From NCBI GenBank assembly GCA_027620655.1, contig JAQCDS010000001.1, forward strand, positions 62,001 to 126,000: a stretch of DNA of 64,000 bases. The letters are read 5' to 3'. Positions 34,357-43,737 of this stretch are shown here, in pieces (the stretch's first letter is position 1; every line of letters starts with the position of its first letter). This DNA is from Bacteroidota bacterium. Its GTDB lineage: Bacteria > Bacteroidota > Bacteroidia > Flavobacteriales > Flavobacteriaceae. The notes beneath the pieces were generated by a model. That model was not told the DNA's origin. It saw nothing but the letters and a program-made list of their open reading frames with translations, and searched no databases. Made by a program: the position numbers and the translations under genes.

Positions 34357-35391
34357 ATGAAAGCCTCGTTTAATAAATATCAATTAAAATTTAAACAAGC
34401 TAGTGGGACTTCTAGGGGTGTATTGACCACCAAAGATACATGGTTTATCAGCATTGAAAGTAATAATTCTATTGGTATAGGCGAGTGTGGGATGTTTCGT
34501 GGATTGAGTTGTGATGATAGACCCGATTTTGAGGAAACATTACAATGGGCCTGCGATCATATCAATTTGGGTTTAGATAATTTATTAAAAAAATTGGTTG
34601 AATTTCCTTCAATTCAATTTGGCTTAGAAATGGCTTTTCTAGATTTAAAAGCAAACTCTTCTCATGTTTTATTTCCATCAAAATTTACAGAAGGTAAGGA
34701 CTCTATCCCCATTAATGGATTGATTTGGATGGGTGATAAGCAGTTTATGAAATCTCAGATTTGCACTAAACTTGACGAAGGATTTGATTGTTTAAAAATG
34801 AAAATTGGCGCTATAGATTTTGAAACGGAGTTGGCTCTTATTCAATCCATTAGAAAAGAATTTGACGCCAAAACCATTGAGATTCGTGTTGATGCAAATG
34901 GTGCTTTTTCTGAGTCTGATGCTTTGGAAAAACTAAAGCGTTTATCAGATTATGAATTACATTCGATAGAGCAACCTATAAAACAAGGACAATATGATGC
35001 AATGGCTGAACTTTGTAATAAAACACCGCTTCCCATTGCACTTGATGAAGAACTAATTGGAGTTCACGATGTAACAATACGCAAACAATTGCTACAAACT
35101 ATAAATCCTCAATATATCATTCTTAAGCCCACTCTTGTTGGTGGATTTTTAGGAAGTCAATCTTGGATAGACTTAGCAGAAGATAAAAATATTGGCTGGT
35201 GGATTACAAGCGCATTAGAAAGTAATATTGGACTTAATGCTATTGCTCAATGGACCTACAGTCTTGATGTCGAAAGGCCTCAGGGCTTGGGAACAGGAAT
35301 GCTTTTTTCAAATAATTTTTTATCGCCATTACAAATAAATAATGGTAATTTGCAGTATAACCCAAAAGAAAAATGGAATTTAAAAATTTAA
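34357..35391 (+). CDS. menC: o-succinylbenzoate synthase
   Basis: An enolase-superfamily dehydratase that forms o-succinylbenzoate from SHCHC. The 344 residues include the catalytic Lys pair in CLKMKIGAIDF, metal ligands in IRVDANGAFSE, SIEQPIKQGQ and ALDEELIGV, and the second-half Lys in ILKPTLVGGF. It has the normal length and follows menA by 9 bp. No menH candidate is seen nearby, so the preceding elimination step must be encoded elsewhere. Confidence 0.93.
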   Translation: MKASFNKYQLKFKQASGTSRGVLTTKDTWFISIESNNSIGIGECGMFRGLSCDDRPDFEETLQWACDHINLGLDNLLKKLVEFPSIQFGLEMAFLDLKANSSHVLFPSKFTEGKDSIPINGLIWMGDKQFMKSQICTKLDEGFDCLKMKIGAIDFETELALIQSIRKEFDAKTIEIRVDANGAFSESDALEKLKRLSDYELHSIEQPIKQGQYDAMAELCNKTPLPIALDEELIGVHDVTIRKQLLQTINPQYIILKPTLVGGFLGSQSWIDLAEDKNIGWWITSALESNIGLNAIAQWTYSLDVERPQGLGTGMLFSNNFLSPLQINNGNLQYNPKEKWNLKI

Positions 35392-35394
35392 ACT

Positions 35395-36321
35395 ATGTAT
35401 ATCAAACAAGCGTTTAAAGTCGAACACGATTGGTGGCTATATCTCGTTGGTGTTATTCTTATTTTTATTGGATCACAGCTTGGTCAAATTCCATTTACAA
35501 TTGCAGTCATAACTAAATCAATAGCAAATGGAGGTGACTTATCAGCTTTGGATTATAATGCTATGATGTCTATTCTTGATTTAAACCTTAGCCTGTTTCT
35601 ATTGCTATTGTCTTTTGCTATCGGGTTAGTGGTTGTTTTATTAGTGGTAAAATATATTCATAAACAAACTATAAAAAGCCTTACAACTTCTAGGTCTAAA
35701 ATAGATTGGAGTCGTTTTTGGTTTGCTTTTCTAATTTGGGGGGTAACAACAGCTTGTTTTATTTTATTGGAATATTACGCCTCACCAGAAAATTTCACCT
35801 TTAATTTTAAGCCTATCCCATTTCTGATTTTAGTGTTAATTTCAGTTGTTTTTATTCCATTACAAACAAGTTTTGAAGAATATCTTTTTAGAGGCTATTT
35901 AATGCAAGGCCTTGGAGTTTTAGCCAAGAATAGGTGGGTACCGCTCATTTTTACCTCAACCATATTTGGATTGTTGCATATTGCAAATCCAGAAATTGAT
36001 AATTTGGGGTATGTCCTATTGGTACATTACATAGGAACAGGATTTTTATTGGGTATAATTACTCTTATGGATGAAGGTCTAGAATTGGCATTGGGTTTTC
36101 ATGCGGCCAATAATCTTATTGCCGCGCTTCTAGTTACTGCAGATTGGACAGCATTTCAAACCCATTCTATTTTAAAAGATATTTCTGATCCAGAAATGTC
36201 AAATGTAGAAGTGTTTTTTCCTGTTTTTGTCATTTATCCAATTCTTTTAATTGTTTTTGCCAAAAAATATAAATGGAGCAATTGGAAAGAAAAATTATTT
36301 GGAACTGTAACTAACAACTAG
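35395..36321 (+). CDS. CPBP-family intramembrane metalloprotease
   Basis: A 308-residue membrane protein with about eight helices and the CPBP/Rce1 motifs. These are EEYLFR (Glu161-Glu162...Arg166), the His motif IFGLLHIANPE and a later GFHAANN, all thought to line an intramembrane active site. Family members process prenylated proteins in eukaryotes and are linked to bacteriocin immunity or stress in bacteria. The substrate here is unknown. It is tucked between menC (3 bp) and menE (3 bp), so it is co-expressed with the menaquinone genes. Confidence 0.88.
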   Translation: MYIKQAFKVEHDWWLYLVGVILIFIGSQLGQIPFTIAVITKSIANGGDLSALDYNAMMSILDLNLSLFLLLLSFAIGLVVVLLVVKYIHKQTIKSLTTSRSKIDWSRFWFAFLIWGVTTACFILLEYYASPENFTFNFKPIPFLILVLISVVFIPLQTSFEEYLFRGYLMQGLGVLAKNRWVPLIFTSTIFGLLHIANPEIDNLGYVLLVHYIGTGFLLGIITLMDEGLELALGFHAANNLIAALLVTADWTAFQTHSILKDISDPEMSNVEVFFPVFVIYPILLIVFAKKYKWSNWKEKLFGTVTNN

Positions 36322-36324
36322 TTT

Positions 36325-37392
36325 TTGAGCACAAACACCGTTTATAATAACTTTAATGAAGCCTTTCAATTGAATGGTCTTAATTACACTATGGTTTCCT
36401 TAAAAGAATTGGCAGAAGACCTTATTTTGAGCCTTAATGAAAATGAGTTACATTTAGGTGAATTTATTCTGAATTGGATTGATGATTCAAAGGATATAGT
36501 CCTAAAGACTTCTGGAACAACATCCAAACCAAAGCATATTATAGCTCCAAAATCTGCTTTTATCAGTTCTGCAAAAGCAACTGGAGATTTTTTTAATTTA
36601 TTACCTGAAAATTTTGCATTGTGTTGTTTACCTTTCTCATATATAGCCGCAAAAATGATGTTTGTTCGTGCTTGGGTTCTAGGTTTAAAATTGGATGTGA
36701 TAGACCCCTCTTCAAGTCCTTTGAAAGGCATTACAAAGCAATATGATTTTTCAGCTATGGTGCCATTACAAGTTCATAATTCCTTTTCAAAATTAAATCA
36801 AATTAAAACTCTTCTTGTAGGAGGTGCACCTGTGTCTAGGACTTTACAAAATCAATTGAAAGGACACCCGTCATCGATTTTTGAAACCTATGGAATGACA
36901 GAAACTGTCAGTCATATTGCTGCAAAAAATTTATCGAAAGGAGAAGGGGTCTTTACAATTTTACCTGATATTTCAATTTCTGTTGATGATAATGATTGCC
37001 TAGTAGTTAAAGCGCCAAAACTAACTCCGGAAGTTTTATACACAAATGACGTAGTTGCTCTAGTTTCGAATGATACTTTTAAATGGTTAGGCCGATTTGA
37101 TAATGTGATGAACTCGGGGGGAATAAAAATTTATCCAGAGCAGATTGAGAAAGTCTTACAAAATCAAATCAGCAATCGTTTTTATATCACTTCAATTCCA
37201 GACAAATTACTAGGGCAAAAAGTAATTCTAATTATTGAAGGAAAATCACAGGAGTTAGAATTAGATTTTAGTGAAATTGATACAAATAAACGTCCAAAAA
37301 ACATCTTCTTCATAAAAGAATTTTGTGAAACAACTTCAGGAAAAATTCAACGTCAAAAAACGCTCGAAACATTAAACTTGAATCACTCCTAA
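36325..37392 (+). CDS. menE: o-succinylbenzoate-CoA ligase (AMP-binding)
   Basis: Activates o-succinylbenzoate to its CoA thioester with ATP. It has 355 residues, shorter than typical MenE (about 450), as in other Bacteroidetes that I recall. Adenylation motifs: LKTSGTTSKPKHI (phosphate loop), FETYGMTETVSHIA, WLGRFDNVMNSGGIKIYPEQIE and the C-terminal Lys in TTSGKIQRQKT. The start is probably TTG 36325 (STNTVYNNFNEAF), 3 bp after the CPBP gene. Its last 21 bp overlap the convergent carboxylase gene. Confidence 0.9.
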   Translation: MSTNTVYNNFNEAFQLNGLNYTMVSLKELAEDLILSLNENELHLGEFILNWIDDSKDIVLKTSGTTSKPKHIIAPKSAFISSAKATGDFFNLLPENFALCCLPFSYIAAKMMFVRAWVLGLKLDVIDPSSSPLKGITKQYDFSAMVPLQVHNSFSKLNQIKTLLVGGAPVSRTLQNQLKGHPSSIFETYGMTETVSHIAAKNLSKGEGVFTILPDISISVDDNDCLVVKAPKLTPEVLYTNDVVALVSNDTFKWLGRFDNVMNSGGIKIYPEQIEKVLQNQISNRFYITSIPDKLLGQKVILIIEGKSQELELDFSEIDTNKRPKNIFFIKEFCETTSGKIQRQKTLETLNLNHS

Positions 37393-39000
37393 ATTAAAAT
37401 CTTTTTCAATAGGAGCATGGTTTGCGGCCTCAATTCCCATGCTAATCCATTTACGTGTATCAAGAGGGTTGATTACAGCATCGGTCCAAAGGCGCGCTGC
37501 TGCATAATAAGGCGAAACCTGTTCATCATATTTTTGTTTAATCTTTGAAAGTAATTCGGATTCTTGTTGTTCGGATATTTTTTTTCCTTGTTTCTTGAGT
37601 GCAGCGGTTTCTATTTGTAATAAAACCTTAGCGGCACTATTACCGCTCATTACAGCTAATTCTGCACTGGGCCAAGCTACAATCAATCTAGGGTCGTAGG
37701 CCTTGCCACACATTGCATAATTTCCTGCACCATAGCTATTACCTGTAATGATGGTAAATTTTGGTACAACACTGTTGCTCACAGCATTGACCATTTTTGC
37801 ACCATCTTTTATTATTCCGCTATGTTCACTTTTACTACCGACCATAAACCCTGTAACGTCTTGTAAAAACACCAAAGGAATTTTTTTCTGATTACAATTG
37901 GCAATAAAACGTGTGGCTTTGTCTGCACTATCATTATAAATAACGCCTCCAAACTGCATTTCACCTTTTTTGGTTTTAACCAATTTACGTTGATTGGCTA
38001 CAATCCCAACAGCCCAACCGTCAATTCGTGCATAACAAGTGATGATGGTTTTTCCATAACCCGCTTTGTATTCTTCAAATTCTGAATGATCTACCAATCT
38101 TTTAATGATTTCATAGGTGTCATACTGATCGGCTCTAGAGCTTGGTAGAATTCCAAAAATATCTTCTGGATTTTCTTTGGGTTTTACGGCTTTTATACGG
38201 TTGAATCCAGCATTTTCTGCATCCCAAATTTTGTCCATTATGGATTTAATTTTATCTAAAGCATCTTTGTCATCGCTAGCTTTATAATCTGTCACGCCAC
38301 TAATTTCGCAGTGGGTTGTGGCACCACCAAGAGTTTCATTATCTATGCTTTCTCCGATGGCTGCTTTTACCAAATAGCTACCTGCCAAAAATATACTTGC
38401 TGTTTTATCCACAATAATGGCTTCATCACTCATTATAGGGAGATAAGCACCACCAGCAACACAACTTCCCATAATGGCCGAAATTTGTGTAATTCCCATA
38501 CTACTCATAATGGCATTGTTTCTAAAAATTCGACCAAAATGTTCTTTATCAGGGAAAATTTCGTCTTGCATCGGCAAATATACTCCTGCAGAATCTACCA
38601 AATATATGATGGGTAATTTGTTTTCAATAGCAATTTCTTGTGCTCGTAAATTCTTTTTGGCGGTAATTGGAAACCATGCACCAGCTTTTACTGTGGCATC
38701 ATTAGCTACAACTATACATTGTTTTTTTGCAATATATCCAATCTTTACAACTACGCCACCAGATGGACATCCACCATGATTATTATACATACCCTCACCT
38801 GCAAAAGCGCCAATTTCGATGGATTCAGATTTTGGATCTAAAAGATAGTCAATACGCTCACGAGCAGTCATTTTACCTTTGGCGTGTTGTTTTTCAATTT
38901 TTGAAGATCCTCCACCGTGTTTAACTTTTGCTAAGCGTTTTCTAAGGTCGGATAAAAGCAGTTTATTTTGATCTTCGTTTTTATTGAAATTTAGATCCAT
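37372..39000 (-). CDS. Acyl-CoA carboxylase, carboxyltransferase beta subunit
   Basis: The 542-residue carboxyltransferase subunit of a biotin-dependent acyl-CoA carboxylase. The methylcrotonyl-CoA or propionyl-CoA type is most likely. Crotonase-like halves are visible: GKMTARERIDYLLDP at the N-terminus, GGCPSGGVVVKIGYIAKKQCIVVANDATVKAGAWFP, the oxyanion GG-containing SCVAGGAYLPIMSDEAI, and NSYGAGNYAMCGKAYDPRLIVAWPSAELAVM. The VDSAGVYLP and GFMVGSKSEHSGI motifs fit the MCC group, suggesting leucine catabolism. No alpha subunit is next to it. It overlaps menE tail to tail. Confidence 0.9.
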   Translation of the reverse strand: MDLNFNKNEDQNKLLLSDLRKRLAKVKHGGGSSKIEKQHAKGKMTARERIDYLLDPKSESIEIGAFAGEGMYNNHGGCPSGGVVVKIGYIAKKQCIVVANDATVKAGAWFPITAKKNLRAQEIAIENKLPIIYLVDSAGVYLPMQDEIFPDKEHFGRIFRNNAIMSSMGITQISAIMGSCVAGGAYLPIMSDEAIIVDKTASIFLAGSYLVKAAIGESIDNETLGGATTHCEISGVTDYKASDDKDALDKIKSIMDKIWDAENAGFNRIKAVKPKENPEDIFGILPSSRADQYDTYEIIKRLVDHSEFEEYKAGYGKTIITCYARIDGWAVGIVANQRKLVKTKKGEMQFGGVIYNDSADKATRFIANCNQKKIPLVFLQDVTGFMVGSKSEHSGIIKDGAKMVNAVSNSVVPKFTIITGNSYGAGNYAMCGKAYDPRLIVAWPSAELAVMSGNSAAKVLLQIETAALKKQGKKISEQQESELLSKIKQKYDEQVSPYYAAARLWTDAVINPLDTRKWISMGIEAANHAPIEKDFNLGVIQV

Positions 39001-39101
39001 ATATAATATCTTTGTAGCAAAAATAACAATATTCTACATTTTTTAGATTTAGTTTAACGAAGATTTACAATTCTTAACGATTACATTTTAAAATACTTTT
39101 T

Positions 39102-39824
39102 ATGAAGATGATTTTTCACCCTTCAAGTTCTCGTGGCTATGCCAATCATGGTTGGTTAGAAGCTAATCACTCTTTTAGTTTTGCACGCTTTTTTGATCCC
39201 AATAAAATGAATTTTGGGGCACTTCGTGTTTTAAATGATGATAAAATTGCTCCAAGTATGGGTTTTGGCACCCATCCTCATGACAATATGGAAATTATTA
39301 CAGTGCCACTTTCTGGGACTCTTAAGCACAAAGACTCCATGACAGAGCAGTGGCTGACTGTTGAAGCAGGTGAAGTTCAAGTGATGTCGGCAGGAACAGG
39401 TGTTTATCATTCTGAAATGAATGCATCGTCAACAGAAGAATTAAGGTTATTCCAGATTTGGATTTTAACAAATAGAGAAGGCGTATCACCACGTTATGAT
39501 CAAAAACATTTTGAGCTAGTTTCATCTGGAGAATTACAAATTTTGGTAGAATCTATGGATGATTTTAAATTAGAAACAAGTTTGAAAATTTATCAAAATG
39601 CCCAAATTTCCAGAGTAAATTTGAACGCTGGTGATCAATTTTCGTACCCTTTAAAATCAGACGCTCATGGTGTATATGTAATGCAAGTCTATGGGGTTTC
39701 AACAATTGAAAATCAACAACTTAATCAAAGAGATGCTTTAGGAATTTCTAATGTAAACCAGTTTGAAATCGTTGCACAACAAGAGTCACAGCTATTGTTT
39801 ATTGAAGTTCCAATGAAATTTTAG
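39102..39824 (+). CDS. Pirin family protein (quercetinase-like cupin)
   Basis: A 240-residue double cupin of the pirin/YhhW type. Metal ligands are in GTHPHDNMEIITVPLSG (His-x-His and Glu) and in SAGTGVYHSEMN (His). The start RGYANHGWLEANHSFSFARFFDP is highly typical. Homologues bind Fe or Ni and oxidise flavonols in vitro, and the physiological role is unclear. It is transcribed alone, and its end overlaps the DUF3667 gene by 26 bp in convergent orientation. Confidence 0.92.
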   Translation: MKMIFHPSSSRGYANHGWLEANHSFSFARFFDPNKMNFGALRVLNDDKIAPSMGFGTHPHDNMEIITVPLSGTLKHKDSMTEQWLTVEAGEVQVMSAGTGVYHSEMNASSTEELRLFQIWILTNREGVSPRYDQKHFELVSSGELQILVESMDDFKLETSLKIYQNAQISRVNLNAGDQFSYPLKSDAHGVYVMQVYGVSTIENQQLNQRDALGISNVNQFEIVAQQESQLLFIEVPMKF

Positions 39825-40581
39825 TGAAGTTGTTTAAAACAAAAATTAGAGCAAAAATAATAAAGCTTAAAAAGCCATAAATTATATAGCTGGTTATGGT
39901 TCTTACAACATTCCAAAAGCGCCGTCCAGATTTAAAAAATTTCCAATACACAAAATACACATATAATACAGCTAAAAAACTGGATAGAAAATCTAAAAAA
40001 TCATTCTTAAACGGTACATTTATCAATAAAATAATTGCAGAAATAAAAGCTTGTTGACCAGTGATATAAAGATTGATGACAAAATGTTCAAAATAACTTA
40101 CTTTAAAATGCCAAAATGCGATCCAAGAGGCCAATGAAAATAAAGGAACAGAAAGCAGCAATAGATAAGAATAATTTTTTGATAACCAAATAAATAATTC
40201 AGGAACCACAACCTTTCCGCCCTCAATTGAAATGGTAACTGAACTGTCTACATCTTCCATCATCCCAGCAACAACATTCTCTGGCCAAGTGTTTTCTCCT
40301 ATCAAGCGTATTGAAAGATAATAGAAAGATGAAAGGATGATGACATAAACTACAGGTTTAAAATAGCGTTTTCTTTGCCCATCCAAATAAGCTCGAATGG
40401 TGCTTCCTGGTCTTAAAAAAAGTTCTTTTAGAGTGAATAGAAACCCGTTTTTAATAAAAAAAACCGCCTGAAACAATTCTTGTACAACACTTTTATAGTT
40501 GATTTTTCCAACACCTGTATTTTGTCCACAACTAGAGCAGAAGTTCTTTCTTACAATGCCATTGCAGTTTTTGCATTTCAT
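39799..40581 (-). CDS. DUF3667 membrane protein with N-terminal zinc ribbon
   Basis: A 260-residue membrane protein. It begins with a zinc ribbon (CKNCNG...FCSSCGQ) and then the DUF3667 segment with FTLKELFLRPGSTIRAYLDGQRKRYFKP. This is followed by about five membrane helices. The family is common in Bacteroidetes with unknown function. The TIRAYLDGQR motif sits on the cytoplasmic side ahead of the first helix. It is not obviously in an operon and overlaps the pirin gene by 26 bp at the 3' ends. Confidence 0.88.
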   Translation of the reverse strand: MKCKNCNGIVRKNFCSSCGQNTGVGKINYKSVVQELFQAVFFIKNGFLFTLKELFLRPGSTIRAYLDGQRKRYFKPVVYVIILSSFYYLSIRLIGENTWPENVVAGMMEDVDSSVTISIEGGKVVVPELFIWLSKNYSYLLLLSVPLFSLASWIAFWHFKVSYFEHFVINLYITGQQAFISAIILLINVPFKNDFLDFLSSFLAVLYVYFVYWKFFKSGRRFWNVVRTITSYIIYGFLSFIIFALIFVLNNFTKISLELQ

Positions 40582-40645
40582 AATTAAAAAGTAAAATATA
40601 TTAGTTAATTTAACTTTACCTTTATACTATTCTTTAATAGCTTTT

Positions 40646-40816
40646 TTATTTTAACTTTTTATATTTTTTGAGTTCAAATTCCAAATGTTCTATTTCAGAC
40701 TTTAGCGCTCCGTTTTCAATTTCCAATTCTGAAATCTTTTTGGATAAAGCCGCCACAGCTTCATCCTTACTGTACTGTCGTCTGAGCTTTATGAGAACAT
40801 TGTCAAAATAATCCAT
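40646..40816 (-). CDS. Small coiled-coil protein
   Basis: A 56-residue ORF from ATG 40816 (MDYFDNVLIKLRRQYSKDEA). The second half is a clear heptad pattern (LSKKISELEIENGALKSEIEHLEFELKKYKKL) that predicts a parallel coiled coil. No family name is recognised. A longer reading to 40879 adds hydrophobic residues and is less likely. It stands alone upstream of DUF3667 on the same strand. Confidence 0.6.
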   Translation of the reverse strand: MDYFDNVLIKLRRQYSKDEAVAALSKKISELEIENGALKSEIEHLEFELKKYKKLK

Positions 40817-41076
40817 AACATTACATTTTAAAATTAGATTTACAAAAACTGTTAATATGACAGTATTATTAGCATTCAAAACCCTGAACTTTTAAAAAAG
40901 CGTTGTAAAAAGAAAACAGTTCTATAAAATATTTGAAAATTAGATTATTCATGGTTTTAAAGTATAAATTTGGGAAATAACAGAACCTCAAATTTAAATT
41001 ATTTTTAAAAAAATCACAAACAAAAGTTTTAAAAATTACCGATATTTGAAGACACAAAATTTTTAATAACTATAAA

Positions 41077-41253
41077 ATGAATAAAAATACAGTATTGGCT
41101 TGGGCCACTTTTATTATGATATTTGTAGGAGTTTCTCTAATTGCACTTGGTGCATTTCGCTACGATGATGTTGCAGGTTGGGGCTTTGCGGCTGTAGGTA
41201 TTGGATTCTTTGCTATTGCTTGGGTATTTAATGCCTTAAAAGGACGTGTATAA
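41077..41253 (+). CDS. CAL67264 family membrane protein
   Basis: A 58-residue membrane protein found in the gap before ettA. It starts ATG 41077 (MNKNTVLAWATFIMIF) and has two transmembrane helices, with a FRYDDVAGWGFAAVGIGF turn and the terminal WVFNALKGRV. This matches the CAL67264 small-membrane-protein family of flavobacteria. Its TAA overlaps the ettA ATG (TAATG), so the two genes are translationally coupled. No function is known. Confidence 0.85.
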   Translation: MNKNTVLAWATFIMIFVGVSLIALGAFRYDDVAGWGFAAVGIGFFAIAWVFNALKGRV

Positions 41254-42944
41254 TGAGCGACGATAAAAAAATCATCTTTTCCATGTCGGGGGTTACCAAA
41301 ACCTTCCAAAGTGCCAATACACCTGTTTTAAAAAATATATATCTCAGCTTTTTCTATGGAGCCAAAATAGGTATTCTAGGGCTTAATGGTTCTGGAAAAT
41401 CTACACTTTTAAAAATCATTGCAGGGGTTGATAAAAATTATCAAGGCGATGTGGTCTTTTCGCAAGATTATTCTGTGGGCTACCTAGAGCAAGAACCGCA
41501 ATTGGATGACGAAAAAACTGTTTTAGACGTGGTCAAAGAAGGCGCTGCAGAAACTGTAGCTATTTTAGACGAGTACAACAAAATCAATGATATGTTTGGT
41601 TTGGAAGAAGTCTATTCCGATGCTGATCGTATGGAAAAACTCATGAATCGTCAAGCTGAATTACAAGATCAGATTGATGCCGCTAACGCTTGGGAACTCG
41701 ATACCAAATTAGAAATTGCTATGGACGCGCTCCGCACTCCAGAGGGCGACAAAAAAATTGGAGTTCTTTCTGGTGGTGAACGCCGAAGAGTTGCACTATG
41801 TCGTTTGCTTTTGCAAGAGCCTGATGTTTTGCTTTTAGATGAGCCTACCAACCATTTGGATGCAGAATCGGTTCATTGGTTAGAGCAGCATTTGGCGCAG
41901 TATAAAGGCACCGTCATTGCGGTTACACACGACCGTTATTTTTTGGATAATGTAGCAGGATGGATTTTAGAACTCGATAGAGGAGAGGGCATCCCTTGGA
42001 AAGGAAATTACTCCTCATGGTTAGATCAAAAGTCAAAACGATTGGCACAGGAAATTAAATCGGCGTCTAAGCGCCAAAAAACATTGGAACGCGAGTTGGA
42101 ATGGGTACGCCAAGGTGCAAAAGGGCGTAAAACCAAACAAAAAGCGCGTTTAACGAATTATGATAAACTTTTAAATCAAGATCAGAAACAGCTTGATGAA
42201 AAGCTAGAAATTTATATCCCAAATGGCCCACGTTTAGGTACTAATGTAATTGAAGCTGAAGGCGTTAGTAAGGCCTATGGCGAGAAACTACTTTATGATC
42301 ATTTAAATTTTAATTTACCACAAGCCGGTATTGTTGGTGTCATTGGTCCTAATGGTGCAGGAAAGACCACGATTTTTAAAATGATTATGGGCGAGGAAAC
42401 TCCCGACAAAGGATCATTTAAGGTAGGTGAAACAGCAAAAATAGCCTATGTTGATCAAAGCCATTCCAATATTGATTCAGAAAAAACGATTTGGCAAAAT
42501 TTTAGTGACGAACAGGAGCTTATTATGATGGGTGGGCGGCAAGTGAATTCCCGTGCTTATTTGAGTCGTTTTAACTTTTCAGGAAGTGAGCAAAACAAAA
42601 AAGTTAAATTGCTTTCTGGAGGAGAGCGAAACCGTCTTCATTTGGCAATGACACTAAAAGAAGAGGGTAACGTTTTGCTTTTAGATGAACCTACAAATGA
42701 TTTGGATGTTAATACATTACGTGCTCTAGAAGAGGGCTTAGAAAACTTTGCCGGGTGTGCGGTTGTTATCAGTCACGACCGTTGGTTTTTAGACCGAATT
42801 TGTACCCATATTTTAGCTTTTGAAGGCAATTCGGAAGTCTATTTTTACGAGGGTAGTTTTAGTGAATATGAAGCCAATAAACGTCAGCGATTGGGGGGCG
42901 ATATTATGCCAAAACGTATTAAATATAAAAAATTGATTCGTTAA
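41253..42944 (+). CDS. ettA: Energy-dependent translational throttle protein EttA (ABC-F)
   Basis: A soluble ABC-F ATPase of 563 residues that binds the ribosomal E site and gates translation according to the ATP/ADP ratio. Two ABC cassettes are visible: GLNGSGKSTLLK with LSGGERRRVALCRLLL and LLDEPTNHLD in the first half, GPNGAGKTTIFK with LSGGERNRLHLAM and LLDEPTNDLD in the second. A linker with arm-like KSKRLAQEIKSASKRQKTLERELEWVRQGAKGRKTKQKARL lies between. Its length and the GGDIMPKRIKYKKL end are typical of EttA. Confidence 0.95.
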   Translation: MSDDKKIIFSMSGVTKTFQSANTPVLKNIYLSFFYGAKIGILGLNGSGKSTLLKIIAGVDKNYQGDVVFSQDYSVGYLEQEPQLDDEKTVLDVVKEGAAETVAILDEYNKINDMFGLEEVYSDADRMEKLMNRQAELQDQIDAANAWELDTKLEIAMDALRTPEGDKKIGVLSGGERRRVALCRLLLQEPDVLLLDEPTNHLDAESVHWLEQHLAQYKGTVIAVTHDRYFLDNVAGWILELDRGEGIPWKGNYSSWLDQKSKRLAQEIKSASKRQKTLERELEWVRQGAKGRKTKQKARLTNYDKLLNQDQKQLDEKLEIYIPNGPRLGTNVIEAEGVSKAYGEKLLYDHLNFNLPQAGIVGVIGPNGAGKTTIFKMIMGEETPDKGSFKVGETAKIAYVDQSHSNIDSEKTIWQNFSDEQELIMMGGRQVNSRAYLSRFNFSGSEQNKKVKLLSGGERNRLHLAMTLKEEGNVLLLDEPTNDLDVNTLRALEEGLENFAGCAVVISHDRWFLDRICTHILAFEGNSEVYFYEGSFSEYEANKRQRLGGDIMPKRIKYKKLIR

Positions 42945-42954
42945 AAAGATTCAT

Positions 42955-43737
42955 CTAATCCTCAAGGGGTTGTTCTAAATCTTCTGAATCAGTTTTTTTT
43001 ACTCTATCTTTTTTATAAATAGGAAGTAAATATGATATACTGTAATTTACTCCTGTTCCAACTTTGCTGCTGTCATAGGTTCGTCCAAAGCCTGGAATAT
43101 ATAAATTCTCGAAATTATCGGGTGATTTTTCGGAGATTCTAGCTTTTAGCTGCACATTGAATCCTAAAAATAGATTATTGAAAAGCTCAGCTTTTAAACC
43201 AAAAATAAGCTCTACCCATGCCGCAGTAAGCCCTGAAAATTCAACACTTTCATTGTTTTGAATTTGTGACCAAGTTTGGCTGTTTGTATCATAAATAGTA
43301 TAGCGATTTCTTGTTTGACTAAAACTCGACAATCCAAAGCGTAGACCGCTAATGATTAAATTTTCCATTCCTAACCAATTGTTGTACAAGTTGTAATCAA
43401 TCCCTACTTTAAAATAATTTCCTTTAGCACTGCTATCTAAATAATCTGTTTTAGTAGCTTTTTCTTCGAACCCTAGTTCACCAGCAACATACAGGCGTCT
43501 ACCCAATCGATAATCTGCATTGACCTCAAATCCTGAGTAGTCTGAATCAAAAGCAGTACGTCCAAATTTGCTAAGGTCTACACCAAAACGCAATCCATAT
43601 TTGTCTTGAAAAACAATGCTTTCTGTAGAAGTTTCATTGCTGGTATCACTAGTTTTATTTTGTGCAAACGAAACGCTACTGATCCATAAAAAACAAAGGC
43701 AATTAATGAAATATTTTAACATGGGTTTCATTTTCAT
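42955..43737 (-). CDS. DUF6048 family outer-membrane-like protein
   Basis: A 260-residue exported protein. The signal peptide (MLKYFINCLCFLWISSVSFAQ) is followed by a beta-rich region with repeated amphipathic strands (YGLRFGVDLSKFGRTAF, YSGFEVNADYRLGRRLYVAGELGFE, GNYFKVGIDYNLYNNWL), which suggests a small barrel. It fits DUF6048, which pairs with DUF6452. The gene overlaps the upstream lipoprotein gene by 35 bp, so the pair is co-translated. No function is known. Confidence 0.8.
   Translation of the reverse strand: MKMKPMLKYFINCLCFLWISSVSFAQNKTSDTSNETSTESIVFQDKYGLRFGVDLSKFGRTAFDSDYSGFEVNADYRLGRRLYVAGELGFEEKATKTDYLDSSAKGNYFKVGIDYNLYNNWLGMENLIISGLRFGLSSFSQTRNRYTIYDTNSQTWSQIQNNESVEFSGLTAAWVELIFGLKAELFNNLFLGFNVQLKARISEKSPDNFENLYIPGFGRTYDSSKVGTGVNYSISYLLPIYKKDRVKKTDSEDLEQPLED

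Noticed and set aside
39055-39083. Two TTAACGA copies upstream of the pirin gene as an operator
   Set aside because: A 7-bp A+T-rich word occurring twice is too weak without a conserved partner site.
40869-41057. Minus-strand 62-codon ORF before ettA
   Set aside because: It has no recognisable protein pattern, its codons look random, and it lies in the upstream region of the CAL67264 gene.
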